From Syntrophobacteraceae bacterium (GTDB lineage: Bacteria; Desulfobacterota; Syntrophobacteria; Syntrophobacterales; Syntrophobacteraceae): a stretch of DNA of 60,469 bases. Each line of letters starts with the position of its first letter. The first letter of the stretch is position 1. The notes under the pieces are model-generated. The model saw only the letters and a program-made list of their open reading frames with translations, was not told where the DNA came from and did no database searches. Shown in pieces: positions 8,831-17,130 of the stretch. The position numbers were made by a program, and so were the translations under genes. Location: contig JALOOX010000035.1 in NCBI GenBank assembly GCA_025454175.1, forward strand, positions 1 to 60,469, given 5' to 3'.

Positions 8831-9988
8831 ATGAGAGATTCCAGTACTGGCCTGCTTACGTCTGGCGACACCAGGATCATCCCCGTCAATGACAGCCGGG
8901 GGATGAAGGATTTCCTGGATCTTCCGAGGGTTATTCAGGGAAGGGATCCCCTCTGGGTCCCTCCCATTGCGTACGAGCAGCGTCGCATCCTCAACCCGCG
9001 AACCGGGCCGTTTTTCGAGTACGGGGCCGCACAGTACTACCTGGCCTGGAGAGGCGGAAAGCCGGTGGGCCGGATTTCGGCGCATGTGAACCCGAGATAC
9101 GAAGAGCGCCACGATGCCGGGACCGGTTTCTTCGGCTTCTTCGAATGCATCGACGATCCCGCCGTGGCCGGCGCCCTGTTCGATGCGGCGGCCGGCTGGC
9201 TCCGGGGGAGGGGGAAATCGCGGCTCGTCGGTCCCCTGAGCTTCTCCATCTACGATGAAGTGGGAATCCTCGTGGACGGCTTCGACTCGATGCCGGCCAT
9301 CCTCCATGCGCACAACCCGCCTTACTATGAGAACCTGCTCGTCCGTTGGGGATTTCGCAAGGCCATCGACTGGCACGCTTTCAAAGTGACCCAGCGGGAC
9401 ATCGACGCCGAGGCCATGGAAAAGCGCCTGCGGACCATCATGAAGGGACGGAGCCTGGTGCTCGCTTCCCCGACGGTTCGGGATTTTACGGCACGCGCCG
9501 ACGAGGTGATGGAGATTTTCAACGAAGCCTGGGATGACAACTGGGGCCATATCCCCTTCACCCGCCGGGAGTTCGGGCACATTTTCCAGCAGCTCCGGCC
9601 GATTCTGAAACCCGAGATGATTCACCTGGTCCTGGACGGGGAGCGAATCGCGGCCTTCGCGATCAACATTCCGGATTTGAATCCTGTCATCCAGAAACTG
9701 AACGGCCGGCTGACGCCGTGGGGGATCCTGAGACTCCTTTACGAGGCGAGATTTCGACCGGTGAGGAAAATGCGCGCCCTGCTCCTGGGGGTTCGACGTC
9801 CGTACCAGGGCAGGCTGCTCCACCATGCCCTGATTCTCAGGACGTACCTTCATATGGTCCGGACGACGTCGTGTGAAGTCTGCGATTGCTCACTCGTCCC
9901 GGAATCGCTGGCGCACCATATCCGCACCATTCAGCGATTCGGGGGCAAGCTTTACAAGACATTCCGAGTTTTTGAACGGGAGATTTGA
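8831..9988 (+). CDS. YghO/bacterial ceramide synthase-like GNAT acyltransferase
   Basis: The 385-residue protein has the layout I recognise from the YghO/bCerS group of GNAT-fold proteins. It has an N-terminal block IIPVNDSRGMKDFLDLP, then GRDPLWVPPIAYEQRRIL, NPRTGPFFEYG, GRISAHVN, GFFGFFECIDDP, LVGPLSFSIYDEVGILVDGF, NPPYYENLLVRWGFRKAID and a C-terminal acyltransferase-like half. In Caulobacter a member of this group N-acylates a sphingoid base. Here it shares an operon with an Spt-like enzyme, which supports that role. I chose ATG 8831 because the longer frame from 8474 runs over the HlyD-like gene. The last base is shared with the next start (ATGA). Function is inferred from family memory and context. 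Confidence 0.7.
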   Translation: MRDSSTGLLTSGDTRIIPVNDSRGMKDFLDLPRVIQGRDPLWVPPIAYEQRRILNPRTGPFFEYGAAQYYLAWRGGKPVGRISAHVNPRYEERHDAGTGFFGFFECIDDPAVAGALFDAAAGWLRGRGKSRLVGPLSFSIYDEVGILVDGFDSMPAILHAHNPPYYENLLVRWGFRKAIDWHAFKVTQRDIDAEAMEKRLRTIMKGRSLVLASPTVRDFTARADEVMEIFNEAWDDNWGHIPFTRREFGHIFQQLRPILKPEMIHLVLDGERIAAFAINIPDLNPVIQKLNGRLTPWGILRLLYEARFRPVRKMRALLLGVRRPYQGRLLHHALILRTYLHMVRTTSCEVCDCSLVPESLAHHIRTIQRFGGKLYKTFRVFEREI

Positions 9989-11445
9989 TGAGGGTTCTGC
10001 TCGTTTCCATGCCCGATACGGCCGATGTCATCGACTATATGGCGCGCCTCCCCAACCTGGCCGTCGTTTCCATGGCGGGAAATCTTCCGGGCCACGAAGT
10101 CCGGGTCCTGGATCTCGTCCTGTACAAGCCGCGCATTGGTGCGGCCCTCAAGGAGGCGCTGGAGGATTTCAAGCCCGACGTGGTAGGCTTGAGCGCCATG
10201 ACCTTCCAGTTCGGCACCCTGCTCCGGGTGGCCGGCTTCATCCGGCGTTGGGACCCGAGCATCAGGCTGGTTGCCGGCGGGTATCATGCGAGCCTCATGG
10301 CCGAGGAGATCGGAACCGGCGGCGAGAGCCCGCCACTGGATTTCCTGGTGAGGGGAGAAGGCGAGGCCACGCTGGCCGAGCTGGTCTCGGAGCTGGAGAA
10401 GGCCGAGCCGGACTTGGGCGGTGTGCTCGGGCTGAGCTGGCTCGATGGAACGGACTGGCGCCATAACCCGCCGAGACCGCTCATGGACCTCGACCGCATC
10501 GCCCTCCCCGATCGCCGGGCTCGGGTCAGGAGCGGCTTCTTCATGCTGGACCTCCCCATGGATGTGGCCGAGACCTCCCGCGGGTGTCCCTACAACTGCA
10601 AGTTCTGCTCGATCACTCGAATGTACGGGCGCACATTCAGGGCCTATTCAGAGGACCGCATCATCGCGGATCTCAGGGCCATCCGGGATGGGGGCGGGAA
10701 AGCCGTCTTTTTCGTGGATGACAATATCACTTACGACATCGACCACTTTCGGAGAGTGTGCCAGGCCGTGGTGCGGCATGGCCTGAACGACCTTCACTAT
10801 CTCGTTCAGGCGACGGCTATCGGTATCGCTCAAAATCCGGAGCTTGTGGCCGACATGGACCGGGCCAACTTCCGCTATGTGTTCGTGGGGTTCGAGGCCA
10901 TGACGTCCGAGGCGCTCCAGGGAGTGAGCAAGCCCACCAATCCCGAGATCAACCGGCGCGCCGCGAGACTGCTGCGCCGGCACGGGATGGCCATCATCGC
11001 CGGCTGCATCGTGGGTTATCCCGAGGATACCGCGGAAAGTGTCAGGGAAAACTACAGGTTGATCCGTTCCCTCAAGCCGGACATGATCTACGCCCAGTAC
11101 CTGACGCCCTATCCCAAGACAAAACTGCGCGAGGAAATGGTCGCGGCGGGTCTGGTGACCAACCTGGACGATTTCAGCAAGTACGACGGTTTTACGTGCA
11201 ACATCAGGACGCACCACCTGGGAACCCGGGATCTCTACCGGCTTTTGAAGCGGGAGGCACTTCTGGGGAATTTCGATCCCTCTCTCATCAAGGCCAACTT
11301 TTTCCTGAGGAAACGACCACGGCCGTTCCTCAAAGGGATCCTCAAAGCCATGGGAACGAACCTTTTCAACGTGCTGGCCGCCAGGCAGCTCAAGCAGTGC
11401 ATGGAAATTGACGAGACGGTCGGGGATGGGAGCTCCCGGGCATGA
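9988..11445 (+). CDS. Cobalamin-binding radical SAM protein (B12-rSAM, class B-like)
   Basis: The 485-residue protein has an N-terminal Rossmann-like B12-binding domain (about 1-150; VGLSAMTFQFGTLL and LVAGGYHASL fit the family) followed by a radical SAM barrel with C200-X3-C204-X2-C207 in TSRGCPYNCKFCS. The IAGCIVGYPEDT segment is the usual late-barrel motif. Such enzymes methylate, cyclise or rearrange unactivated carbons; HpnJ-, BchE- and lipid-modifying enzymes belong here. A TTG lies just upstream, but ATG 9988, overlapping the previous stop, is the better start. Location inside the Spt/acyltransferase cluster suggests it modifies the lipid-like product. Substrate unknown. Confidence 0.82.
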   Translation: MRVLLVSMPDTADVIDYMARLPNLAVVSMAGNLPGHEVRVLDLVLYKPRIGAALKEALEDFKPDVVGLSAMTFQFGTLLRVAGFIRRWDPSIRLVAGGYHASLMAEEIGTGGESPPLDFLVRGEGEATLAELVSELEKAEPDLGGVLGLSWLDGTDWRHNPPRPLMDLDRIALPDRRARVRSGFFMLDLPMDVAETSRGCPYNCKFCSITRMYGRTFRAYSEDRIIADLRAIRDGGGKAVFFVDDNITYDIDHFRRVCQAVVRHGLNDLHYLVQATAIGIAQNPELVADMDRANFRYVFVGFEAMTSEALQGVSKPTNPEINRRAARLLRRHGMAIIAGCIVGYPEDTAESVRENYRLIRSLKPDMIYAQYLTPYPKTKLREEMVAAGLVTNLDDFSKYDGFTCNIRTHHLGTRDLYRLLKREALLGNFDPSLIKANFFLRKRPRPFLKGILKAMGTNLFNVLAARQLKQCMEIDETVGDGSSRA

Positions 11446-12050
11446 CATCCGGCGTTTCCGATCCGTTCGTTGATGGAGGTCCCGCGCATGAGGCAGAGTA
11501 CCGCTGCCGGAGGTCTGAAGGGACCCGGGCTGGATCGAGGAAGATTCCGGTCACGACGTATTACCTGGAGATGGCCTCGAGGGAGCAGCTGAATCGTCGG
11601 GTCTGCCTCCGGGACGATCTTCGGCTCACCCGCGTCGACCCGCCCGTGCCTGAGCTGAACCGGTTTTTCTATACAGCCATCGGGGCCGACTGGCACTGGA
11701 TGGACCGGCTGCCATGGACCCGCGGGGACTGGCTCGATTATTTGATGCAGCCGGGGATTGAAACCTGGGTGCTGCGGGTGGGTGGCTCGCCGGCCGGCTA
11801 TTTCGAGCTGGACGCACGATCCGGCCGCGAGGTCGAAATCGTGTACTTCGGGCTGCTCAAACCGTACACGGGCGGCGGTCTCGGGGCTCATCTCCTGACC
11901 GCCGCCGTCGAGCGCGCCTGGGATATGGGGGCCCGGAAAATCTGGCTCCACACGTGCTCCCTGGATGACCCGAGGGCCCTGCTCCACTATCTCTCCCGAG
12001 GATTCGTCCTGTACAGGCAGGAGGAATCGATGAGAATGATCTCGTCCTGA
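11442..12050 (+). CDS. GNAT-family N-acetyltransferase
   Basis: The 202-residue protein has a GNAT core at about residues 95-190. EVEIVYFGLLKPYTGGGLGAHLLTAA includes the acyl-CoA pyrophosphate loop (Q/R-X-X-G-X-G/A variant YTGGGLGAHL), followed by IWLHTCSLDDPRALLHYLSR. The first 60 residues are poorly structured. ATG 11442 overlaps the radical SAM stop by four bases, so the gene ends the cluster by translational coupling. It probably acylates an amine; whether on the cluster's product or a protein cannot be read from sequence. Confidence 0.8.
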   Translation: MTSGVSDPFVDGGPAHEAEYRCRRSEGTRAGSRKIPVTTYYLEMASREQLNRRVCLRDDLRLTRVDPPVPELNRFFYTAIGADWHWMDRLPWTRGDWLDYLMQPGIETWVLRVGGSPAGYFELDARSGREVEIVYFGLLKPYTGGGLGAHLLTAAVERAWDMGARKIWLHTCSLDDPRALLHYLSRGFVLYRQEESMRMISS

Positions 12051-12451
12051 TTCGCGGCCATGGAGTTGAAGACTTTCCAGAGGTTCAGGCGACGGGCACG
12101 AATTCGCCATCGAATCGCAATGCCCCCACTGACGTCATTGCCGCGCGTCCCTGGCGGGAATCCAGATATCCCGAGCCATTTTTGGATTCCCGCCAAGAGC
12201 ATGCGGGAATGACGTTCGGAGCTGGGCGGCGCTGGGTGCTTATTTGATGCCCATCGCCTGAAGCACGCCGCCCGGTTTCCCTTCGATTTACCTCCCGAGA
12301 ATCTGGACCACGGAAAATCCAATCCTTAACATTTCGATAATACAATAACGCTCGTAACCCGATATCCGGTCCATATGCGGCAAACGCTCCGCATCGTTCG
12401 AGATGATCCTATTGAGCATGTTGAGACCGGCTGGGAAGAGAAAGGGAATCG
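12051..12451. other. Intergenic stretch with one family-A repeat
   Basis: Nothing coding is visible in these 401 bases. Besides the palindromic repeat at 12134-12213 it holds only ordinary sequence before the L,D-transpeptidase gene. Confidence 0.6.
12134..12213. repeat. Dispersed palindromic element, family A, copy
   Basis: The unit starts GTCATTGCCGC and ends GCGGGAATGAC, giving near-perfect terminal complementarity. The interior holds two GGATTCCC/GGGAATCC-type blocks that can pair (ggcgggaatcc with ggattcccgcc). The same plan is seen at 2279 and 19667. Confidence 0.75.
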
Positions 12452-13336
12452 ATGTGTTGCGCCAATGTGAGGACTATGGTGCTGGGGGCTCTGATCCTTC
12501 TGCTGGGTGCGGGTTGCGGCTCCAGCAGGCCGGTGGCTCACTGGGACGATCCCTACAGGTACGCCAGGCAGCGAGCGGTCTCTCCCGCGCCGGCACGCGT
12601 GAGCAGGCCGGAGCCGGCACCCGTGCGGCCGAAGCACGAATCGGCAGCGGTTCTGGACACGGGCCTCAGGACGAGGGTCATCACCGATCGCGAGATTCAG
12701 AGGGTCAGCGCCAAGGACCCCGATCTGAGCCCCAGCGTGATTCGGCACATCCTGTCCCGGATCAATGCCAAGGCCGCGTATTACATCGAGGATGACATCC
12801 GGGACGGTCGTCCGCTCATCGTGCCCAATGACCTGAGAGCCTACAAGAAGTGGAGCCCCCTCGATCCTTATATTCCCGAGCTTGGGGAGGTCCCTAAATT
12901 CATACTGCTTGTGAAGGATGAATACTTTCTGGGGTGGTACGAGGAGGGGCGGCTGGTTGGCGACAGTCACATCTGCGTCGGCAAGAAGGACGGCTGGACG
13001 CGCCCGGGCGTTTACACGGTGAAGGAGAAGGATGCCGATCATATCTCGCGCAGCTACACCAATGCCTACGGCGAGCCGGCCCCGATGCCCTGGGCCCTGA
13101 GGATTTACGAGCATGTGTGGATCCATGCCGGGGACATCACCCAGGGAAACTGTTCCCGGGGCTGCATCAACCTTCCGGTATTCGTGGCTCCCAAGCTCTT
13201 TGCGTGGGCCGAGAAGGGCACGGCGGTGATGATCGTCGATTCATTGGATGACGTGGAGCCCGAGCTTGCCAGGAATCGATCCAACTGTCTTCTGTTCGCC
13301 CGGAGCTGCCGAATGAGGCAGGCCATGCTGGACTGA
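12452..13336 (+). CDS. L,D-transpeptidase (YkuD domain) lipoprotein
   Basis: The 294-residue protein begins with a lipoprotein signal (LILLLGAGCGSS; Cys about 22), then a Pro-rich linker (about 30-70) and a YkuD catalytic domain from about 148. The domain opens with KFILLVKDEYFLGWYEEG and contains the His-containing WIHAGDITQGNC and the active-site SRGCIN, the Ser/Thr-X-Gly-Cys-X-Asn core with Arg in place of the usual His. Such enzymes form 3-3 peptidoglycan cross-links or attach lipoproteins to peptidoglycan. A LysM-like spacer may lie at 75-125 (LSPSVIRHIL). The gene stands alone and converges on the PilZ-like gene. Confidence 0.87.
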   Translation: MCCANVRTMVLGALILLLGAGCGSSRPVAHWDDPYRYARQRAVSPAPARVSRPEPAPVRPKHESAAVLDTGLRTRVITDREIQRVSAKDPDLSPSVIRHILSRINAKAAYYIEDDIRDGRPLIVPNDLRAYKKWSPLDPYIPELGEVPKFILLVKDEYFLGWYEEGRLVGDSHICVGKKDGWTRPGVYTVKEKDADHISRSYTNAYGEPAPMPWALRIYEHVWIHAGDITQGNCSRGCINLPVFVAPKLFAWAEKGTAVMIVDSLDDVEPELARNRSNCLLFARSCRMRQAMLD

Positions 13337-13349
13337 AATCCACCGACAT

Positions 13350-14489
13350 CTATTTCCAGTGAATACCCACCCCCGAGAGGAAATCGATGAGTCTCTCCCT
13401 CAGCAGCACGATCTCTCCGATAAGTCCGCTGTAGCAGAAAAACTGCTTGTCGAAATCACTGCTTTCAAAAGTCCTCGGCAAGCGATTTCGGACTTCCAGG
13501 AACATCTGGTAGACTGAATTCACGGAATCTCCGAGGGTTTCGAACCTGGGTTGCAGGGGGTCCGGCAGGACGAGGCAGTTCATCATCAGGTTGAAGACGT
13601 CGTTTTCCAGAAAGAGCATGTCCTCCCCACCGCCGAGGAGACCGCATCCGTATTCCTGGTAGGGCTTGAGGAAAGTGTCGATGAGAGAGTTGAAATGACT
13701 GTCGTTGACCAGTCGCCTGGACTCGTTGACCTGAAAATACTTCGAGTATTTGAACTTGCGCAGAATGTGATCCACCCGGATGTGGAACTTGGGGTGCACG
13801 AATCGCAGGATGAAGTTCTTGGATTCGTGGAAGCTGGCGACGGCGTCCAGGAACATGAGCCTGAGATTGTAAATGGTGCTGATGTACGCAAAGACCATCT
13901 CGGGTCGCGAGCCGTTCCCGCTGCGCTCCCCCTGGACCAGGTAGCGGACCAGGTTGCTGCTGAGCCCCAGCAGGGTCGATGCGATGCCGGGGTCCTTGTC
14001 GATGGCGCCGCAGAATGAGCAGCCGCAGCGCAGAAGCCCCCCGGACTGCTTGAACCAGTGCATGTTGACCGGAAGCCTCGCCTGGTTGAACTGCACGAAG
14101 AGCGGCCGGTCGAGGTACTCCAGGAAATTGTCGCATTTCAGCTCGATCTGAAGGCCCTCTTCCGAGAAGTCGATCACGTTGATCCAGCTGATGACATGCA
14201 GAAGGCTCTCGGCTCCCGACTCGGTGGCTCCTCCCGTCGTTGCGTCGTCGGCTTGTTGGTGGCAGGAATCCCCGCCGTGCCCCATCCTTCCAGAGCTGAG
14301 GCAAACGAGCTCTCCGTTGGGCAGGGTGGCGGGAGATCGATTGGCCAGGGCGCTCACGGTCGGAAAACGCGGAGATTTACGTTTCTGGCTGGCGCTCCGC
14401 CTCCCGGCGATGGATTCGACAACCTGCTTGAAGCTCTCACCGTCGGAAAGGTATTTGCCTGGCTGTTTTTCCGCAAAAGTATTCTGCAT
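13350..14489 (-). CDS. Uncharacterised protein with a PilZ-like domain
   Basis: The 379-residue cytoplasmic-looking protein has a region from about 55 to 180 with features of a PilZ c-di-GMP-binding domain: a basic RKSPRF, a long insert, then NVIDFSEEGLQIEL (D-X-S-X-X-G) and beta-rich LFVQFNQARLPVNMHWF. A Cys cluster follows (LRCGCSFCG). The remainder is helical, without a recognised fold. Start ATG 14489 is the only good one in frame. However, the neighbouring frame from a TTG at 14611 reads as plausible protein up to about 14465 (IQQIMDLIGRLECRILL) and reaches this frame by one base at an A-run (cggaaaaacag). The true N-terminus may therefore be longer. Domain call is tentative. Confidence 0.55.
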   Translation of the reverse strand: MQNTFAEKQPGKYLSDGESFKQVVESIAGRRSASQKRKSPRFPTVSALANRSPATLPNGELVCLSSGRMGHGGDSCHQQADDATTGGATESGAESLLHVISWINVIDFSEEGLQIELKCDNFLEYLDRPLFVQFNQARLPVNMHWFKQSGGLLRCGCSFCGAIDKDPGIASTLLGLSSNLVRYLVQGERSGNGSRPEMVFAYISTIYNLRLMFLDAVASFHESKNFILRFVHPKFHIRVDHILRKFKYSKYFQVNESRRLVNDSHFNSLIDTFLKPYQEYGCGLLGGGEDMLFLENDVFNLMMNCLVLPDPLQPRFETLGDSVNSVYQMFLEVRNRLPRTFESSDFDKQFFCYSGLIGEIVLLRERLIDFLSGVGIHWK

Positions 14490-14734
14490 TCCAATCTGCC
14501 AATCAGATCCATGATTTGTTGAATCGGAGGGTCGTTTCCGGTCGGGGTCGTCACCCGCTCAACCAGCAGTTCGCCTTTCCAATAACCGGAAGCCTGGTGT
14601 AGATTCGTCAAGGCTCCCAGGCTATCGGAAGGGCCGGCTCCGCAGGCCCGTCCGGCTCCGGCGCAGGGATCGACCGATCCGATTGTTACTCATAAATCGG
14701 CGGAAGCACTCAATCACAGAAGAGAAATGGAGTG

Positions 14735-16129
14735 ATGGCTGAAACGATTGGTGGGCTCTCCCCCTTCAGTATTTCGAACGTCCGTCGGTTCATCGCCTTC
14801 CGACTGTTTTTCAATGCTCGTTTCTACTATCCCGTCTTCACGATTCTTTTCCTCGATCTTGGCCTGACCCTCGCCCAGTTTGCCATCCTCAACACGGCGT
14901 GGGCTTTGACCATCGTGGCCCTCGAGGTTCCGTCCGGAGCCCTTGCCGATTCCATCGGGCGCAGGAGGCTTCTCATACTGAGCGGCTGCCTCATGACAGT
15001 GGAGATGAGCCTGCTGGCATTCGCCCCGCGCGGAAATCCGGATCTGCTGTTTGCCGCGCTTCTCGCCAACCGGATTTTCAGCGGGGCCGCGGAGGCGGCA
15101 GCCAGCGGCGCCGATGAGGCACTGGCTTATGATTCCCTCAAGGACGCGGGACTCTCGGATTGCTGGTCCAGGGTCCTGGAGGTGCAAATGCGGATCCAGT
15201 CCCTGGGCTATGTTGTCGTGATGATCCTGGGTGCGGCGGTCTACGATCCGGTTCTTGTCGGCAGGGTAATCCGGGTGATCGGGTGGCAAGGAGAGATCAC
15301 GTCAGGAGACACATTGCGGCTTCCCGTCTATTTGACGCTCATCATGGCCGTTGCCACTCTCGGGGTGACCCTGAGGATGGAGGAGGCGCGCCGCGGGACC
15401 TCGACGGGGTGCGGGATTTCCGAAGCCTGCCGGAGCTCGTTTTCGGAAGCTTTTCACATGACCGTGAGGGCCGGCAAATGGATCCTGTGGACCCCCTTTG
15501 CGCTGTTCGCGATTCTGACCGGCCTCCTCTTCGACCATGTGATCCGAATGGTCGTCACTCTCAGCAGCCAGTACTACCGCCTCATCGGCTTTCCCGAGGC
15601 GACCTTCGGATTGATCGGCTCGGGCCTGGCCCTCCTCGGCGTCTTCGTGCCGCGCCTGGCCCGAGAGCTGGTGAAGTGGAAGTCGGCCCGCTTCAATGCG
15701 CTGCTGATGTTCGGGATCACTCTGGTCGCGCTCCACGGAATGGCACTGGCGGTGCCCTGGCTCGGGCTGCTGCCCGTGGTCCTTCTCTTCTGTGTCATGA
15801 TCATGATGAACTTCTTTGTCAGCCACTACCTGAACGAGATCACCGAATCTCATCAGCGGGCCACGGTCCTGAGCTTCAAGGGCCTCTCCTACAACCTGGC
15901 CTATGGAGGCATCGGGATCCTTTACTCGCTCCTCGTCTCCGCGCTCGGCCGCGCGGGAGGAGACGCCATGCCCGGCGCGGTCCCGGGGAGCCAGGATCTG
16001 GCGTTTGTTCAATCCCTCATGTGGTTTCCGTATTATTTCATGGCCGGTTTCGCGGCCCTCGCCCTTTTTGCCAGGAAGTGGACGGGCAGGGAGCGGGATC
16101 GACGGGAAGCAAGCCGTCCACGGGATTGA
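14735..16129 (+). CDS. Major facilitator superfamily transporter
   Basis: The 464-residue protein has about twelve membrane segments. The loop after the second segment carries the MFS signature in the form GALADSIGRRRLL. The halves are separated by a charged loop (MEEARRGTSTG, about residue 212). The start is ATG 14735 just after a GTG at 14732, preceded by AGAGAAATGGAG. It resembles multidrug or sugar-efflux-type MFS carriers, but the substrate cannot be told. It is monocistronic, with a strong hairpin 75 bases after the stop. Confidence 0.85.
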   Translation: MAETIGGLSPFSISNVRRFIAFRLFFNARFYYPVFTILFLDLGLTLAQFAILNTAWALTIVALEVPSGALADSIGRRRLLILSGCLMTVEMSLLAFAPRGNPDLLFAALLANRIFSGAAEAAASGADEALAYDSLKDAGLSDCWSRVLEVQMRIQSLGYVVVMILGAAVYDPVLVGRVIRVIGWQGEITSGDTLRLPVYLTLIMAVATLGVTLRMEEARRGTSTGCGISEACRSSFSEAFHMTVRAGKWILWTPFALFAILTGLLFDHVIRMVVTLSSQYYRLIGFPEATFGLIGSGLALLGVFVPRLARELVKWKSARFNALLMFGITLVALHGMALAVPWLGLLPVVLLFCVMIMMNFFVSHYLNEITESHQRATVLSFKGLSYNLAYGGIGILYSLLVSALGRAGGDAMPGAVPGSQDLAFVQSLMWFPYYFMAGFAALALFARKWTGRERDRREASRPRD

Positions 16130-16205
16130 AGCCCCTCTCGCCCGCCCCCATGCTGTTCAAGCGCCCCGGATGTTCTGTTCCGGGTGGAAGGCGAGGTCTC
16201 CCACC

Positions 16206-16239
16206 GGGGGATGCCGTCTCCATCGACGGGGCATCCCCC
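16206..16239 (+). terminator. GC-rich hairpin after the MFS gene
   Basis: The stem GGGGGATGCC / GGCATCCCCC (10 perfect pairs) is extended inward by GTC/GAC. It lacks a clear U-tract, so it may stop transcription weakly or protect the 3' end. Confidence 0.45.
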
Positions 16240-16603
16240 TCTGGTAATCCATTCAAAAGGTCTCTCCATTCGATTGCTCCAACTTCAGAGGGGAACGTGA
16301 TACCGTTCTCACTTATACAGCTCGAATGGCCCGAGGGTCACAACGGCGAGTCGAATAAATCTGCCCTGTGTGCATCCGCGTACTCATGGTCCCGCCAGCA
16401 TGGTGGTTTTATTCGCCGTGCTTATTTTGGATGCCAGGTATGCAATGGTTTTGGGGAGGACTCAAGAACCTGATGCCGGCTTTGTGGATTCCCCGTATTT
16501 CCGCTCGGCGGGTTGTGCCGGACACCATGCTGGCCGAAGCGGCTGGAATTCCAGGGAGGTTTATGAGGGCAATTATCCCTACAACGCCACTTCAGCCTAT
16601 TCA

Positions 16604-16658
16604 GTCATTTCGACCGGAGGGAGAAATCTCGAGATCCCTCGCATTCGCTCGGGATGAC
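16604..16658. repeat. Dispersed palindromic element, family B, copy 2
   Basis: It begins GTCATTTCGACC and ends CTCGGGATGAC, with GAGAAATCTCGAGATCCCTC inside. It is the reverse-orientation relative of 2448-2516. Confidence 0.75.
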
Positions 16659-16694
16659 AGAGTTGAGATCGCGATCTTGCGTTGTAGGGTTATC

Positions 16695-17054
16695 ATGTGG
16701 ACCAGGTTTCTTGCCTTGGCCATGGCAACCGTCGTGCTCACCGTGCTTCTGTCCCAATGCGTCCAACTGAAGCCCCAAACAGGAGGTGAAGAGGGCGGAA
16801 TTCCGGTCCGCTTCAGCTACATTGACCCGGCGGCCGCAAGCGTCTGCGTTGCCGGGAGCTTCAACGGATGGTCGGGTCAGTCCGACTGCATGCGCCGCGA
16901 CGGGGGCACGTGGACCGTTGCTCTGATGCTCTCGCCCGGCCGCTACGAATACGGCTTCGTCGTCGACGGCAGCTCATGGCAGCCCGATCCCGAAGCCATC
17001 CTTTCCGAGGACAGCGGCTTCGGAAGGCTGAATTCCATTTTGATCGTCGAATGA
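16695..17054 (+). CDS. Small lipoprotein with CBM48/AMPK-type glycogen-binding domain
   Basis: The 119-residue protein has a signal segment (LALAMATVVLTVLLSQC, lipobox Cys about 20) and one early-set beta-sandwich: VRFSYIDPAAASVCVAGSFN, GWSG, WTVALMLSPGRYEYGFVVDG, ending GFGRLNSILIVE. This is the isoamylase-N/AMPK-beta glycogen-binding fold. It is clearly paralogous to the C-terminal half of the protein at 17672. It lies 76 bases upstream of the ECF sigma gene and may be a secreted or membrane-bound ligand of that system. The binding partner is unknown. Confidence 0.75.
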   Translation: MWTRFLALAMATVVLTVLLSQCVQLKPQTGGEEGGIPVRFSYIDPAAASVCVAGSFNGWSGQSDCMRRDGGTWTVALMLSPGRYEYGFVVDGSSWQPDPEAILSEDSGFGRLNSILIVE

Positions 17055-17130
17055 CCGGTGACGTGAATGCTTGCTAGATTGTATATCTGTATGAGGCACG
17101 CTCGCCCAGGGGAAGGACCGGGACCCGATC

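Larger units (their letters stand above)
16130..16694. other. Intergenic region with terminator-like hairpin and repeats
   Basis: This 565-base stretch holds the hairpin at 16206-16239, a degenerate family-A-like block (gatgccggctttgtggattc near 16472) and a family-B element at 16604-16658. No gene is supported. A reading frame across it only extends the downstream lipoprotein frame. Confidence 0.6.
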
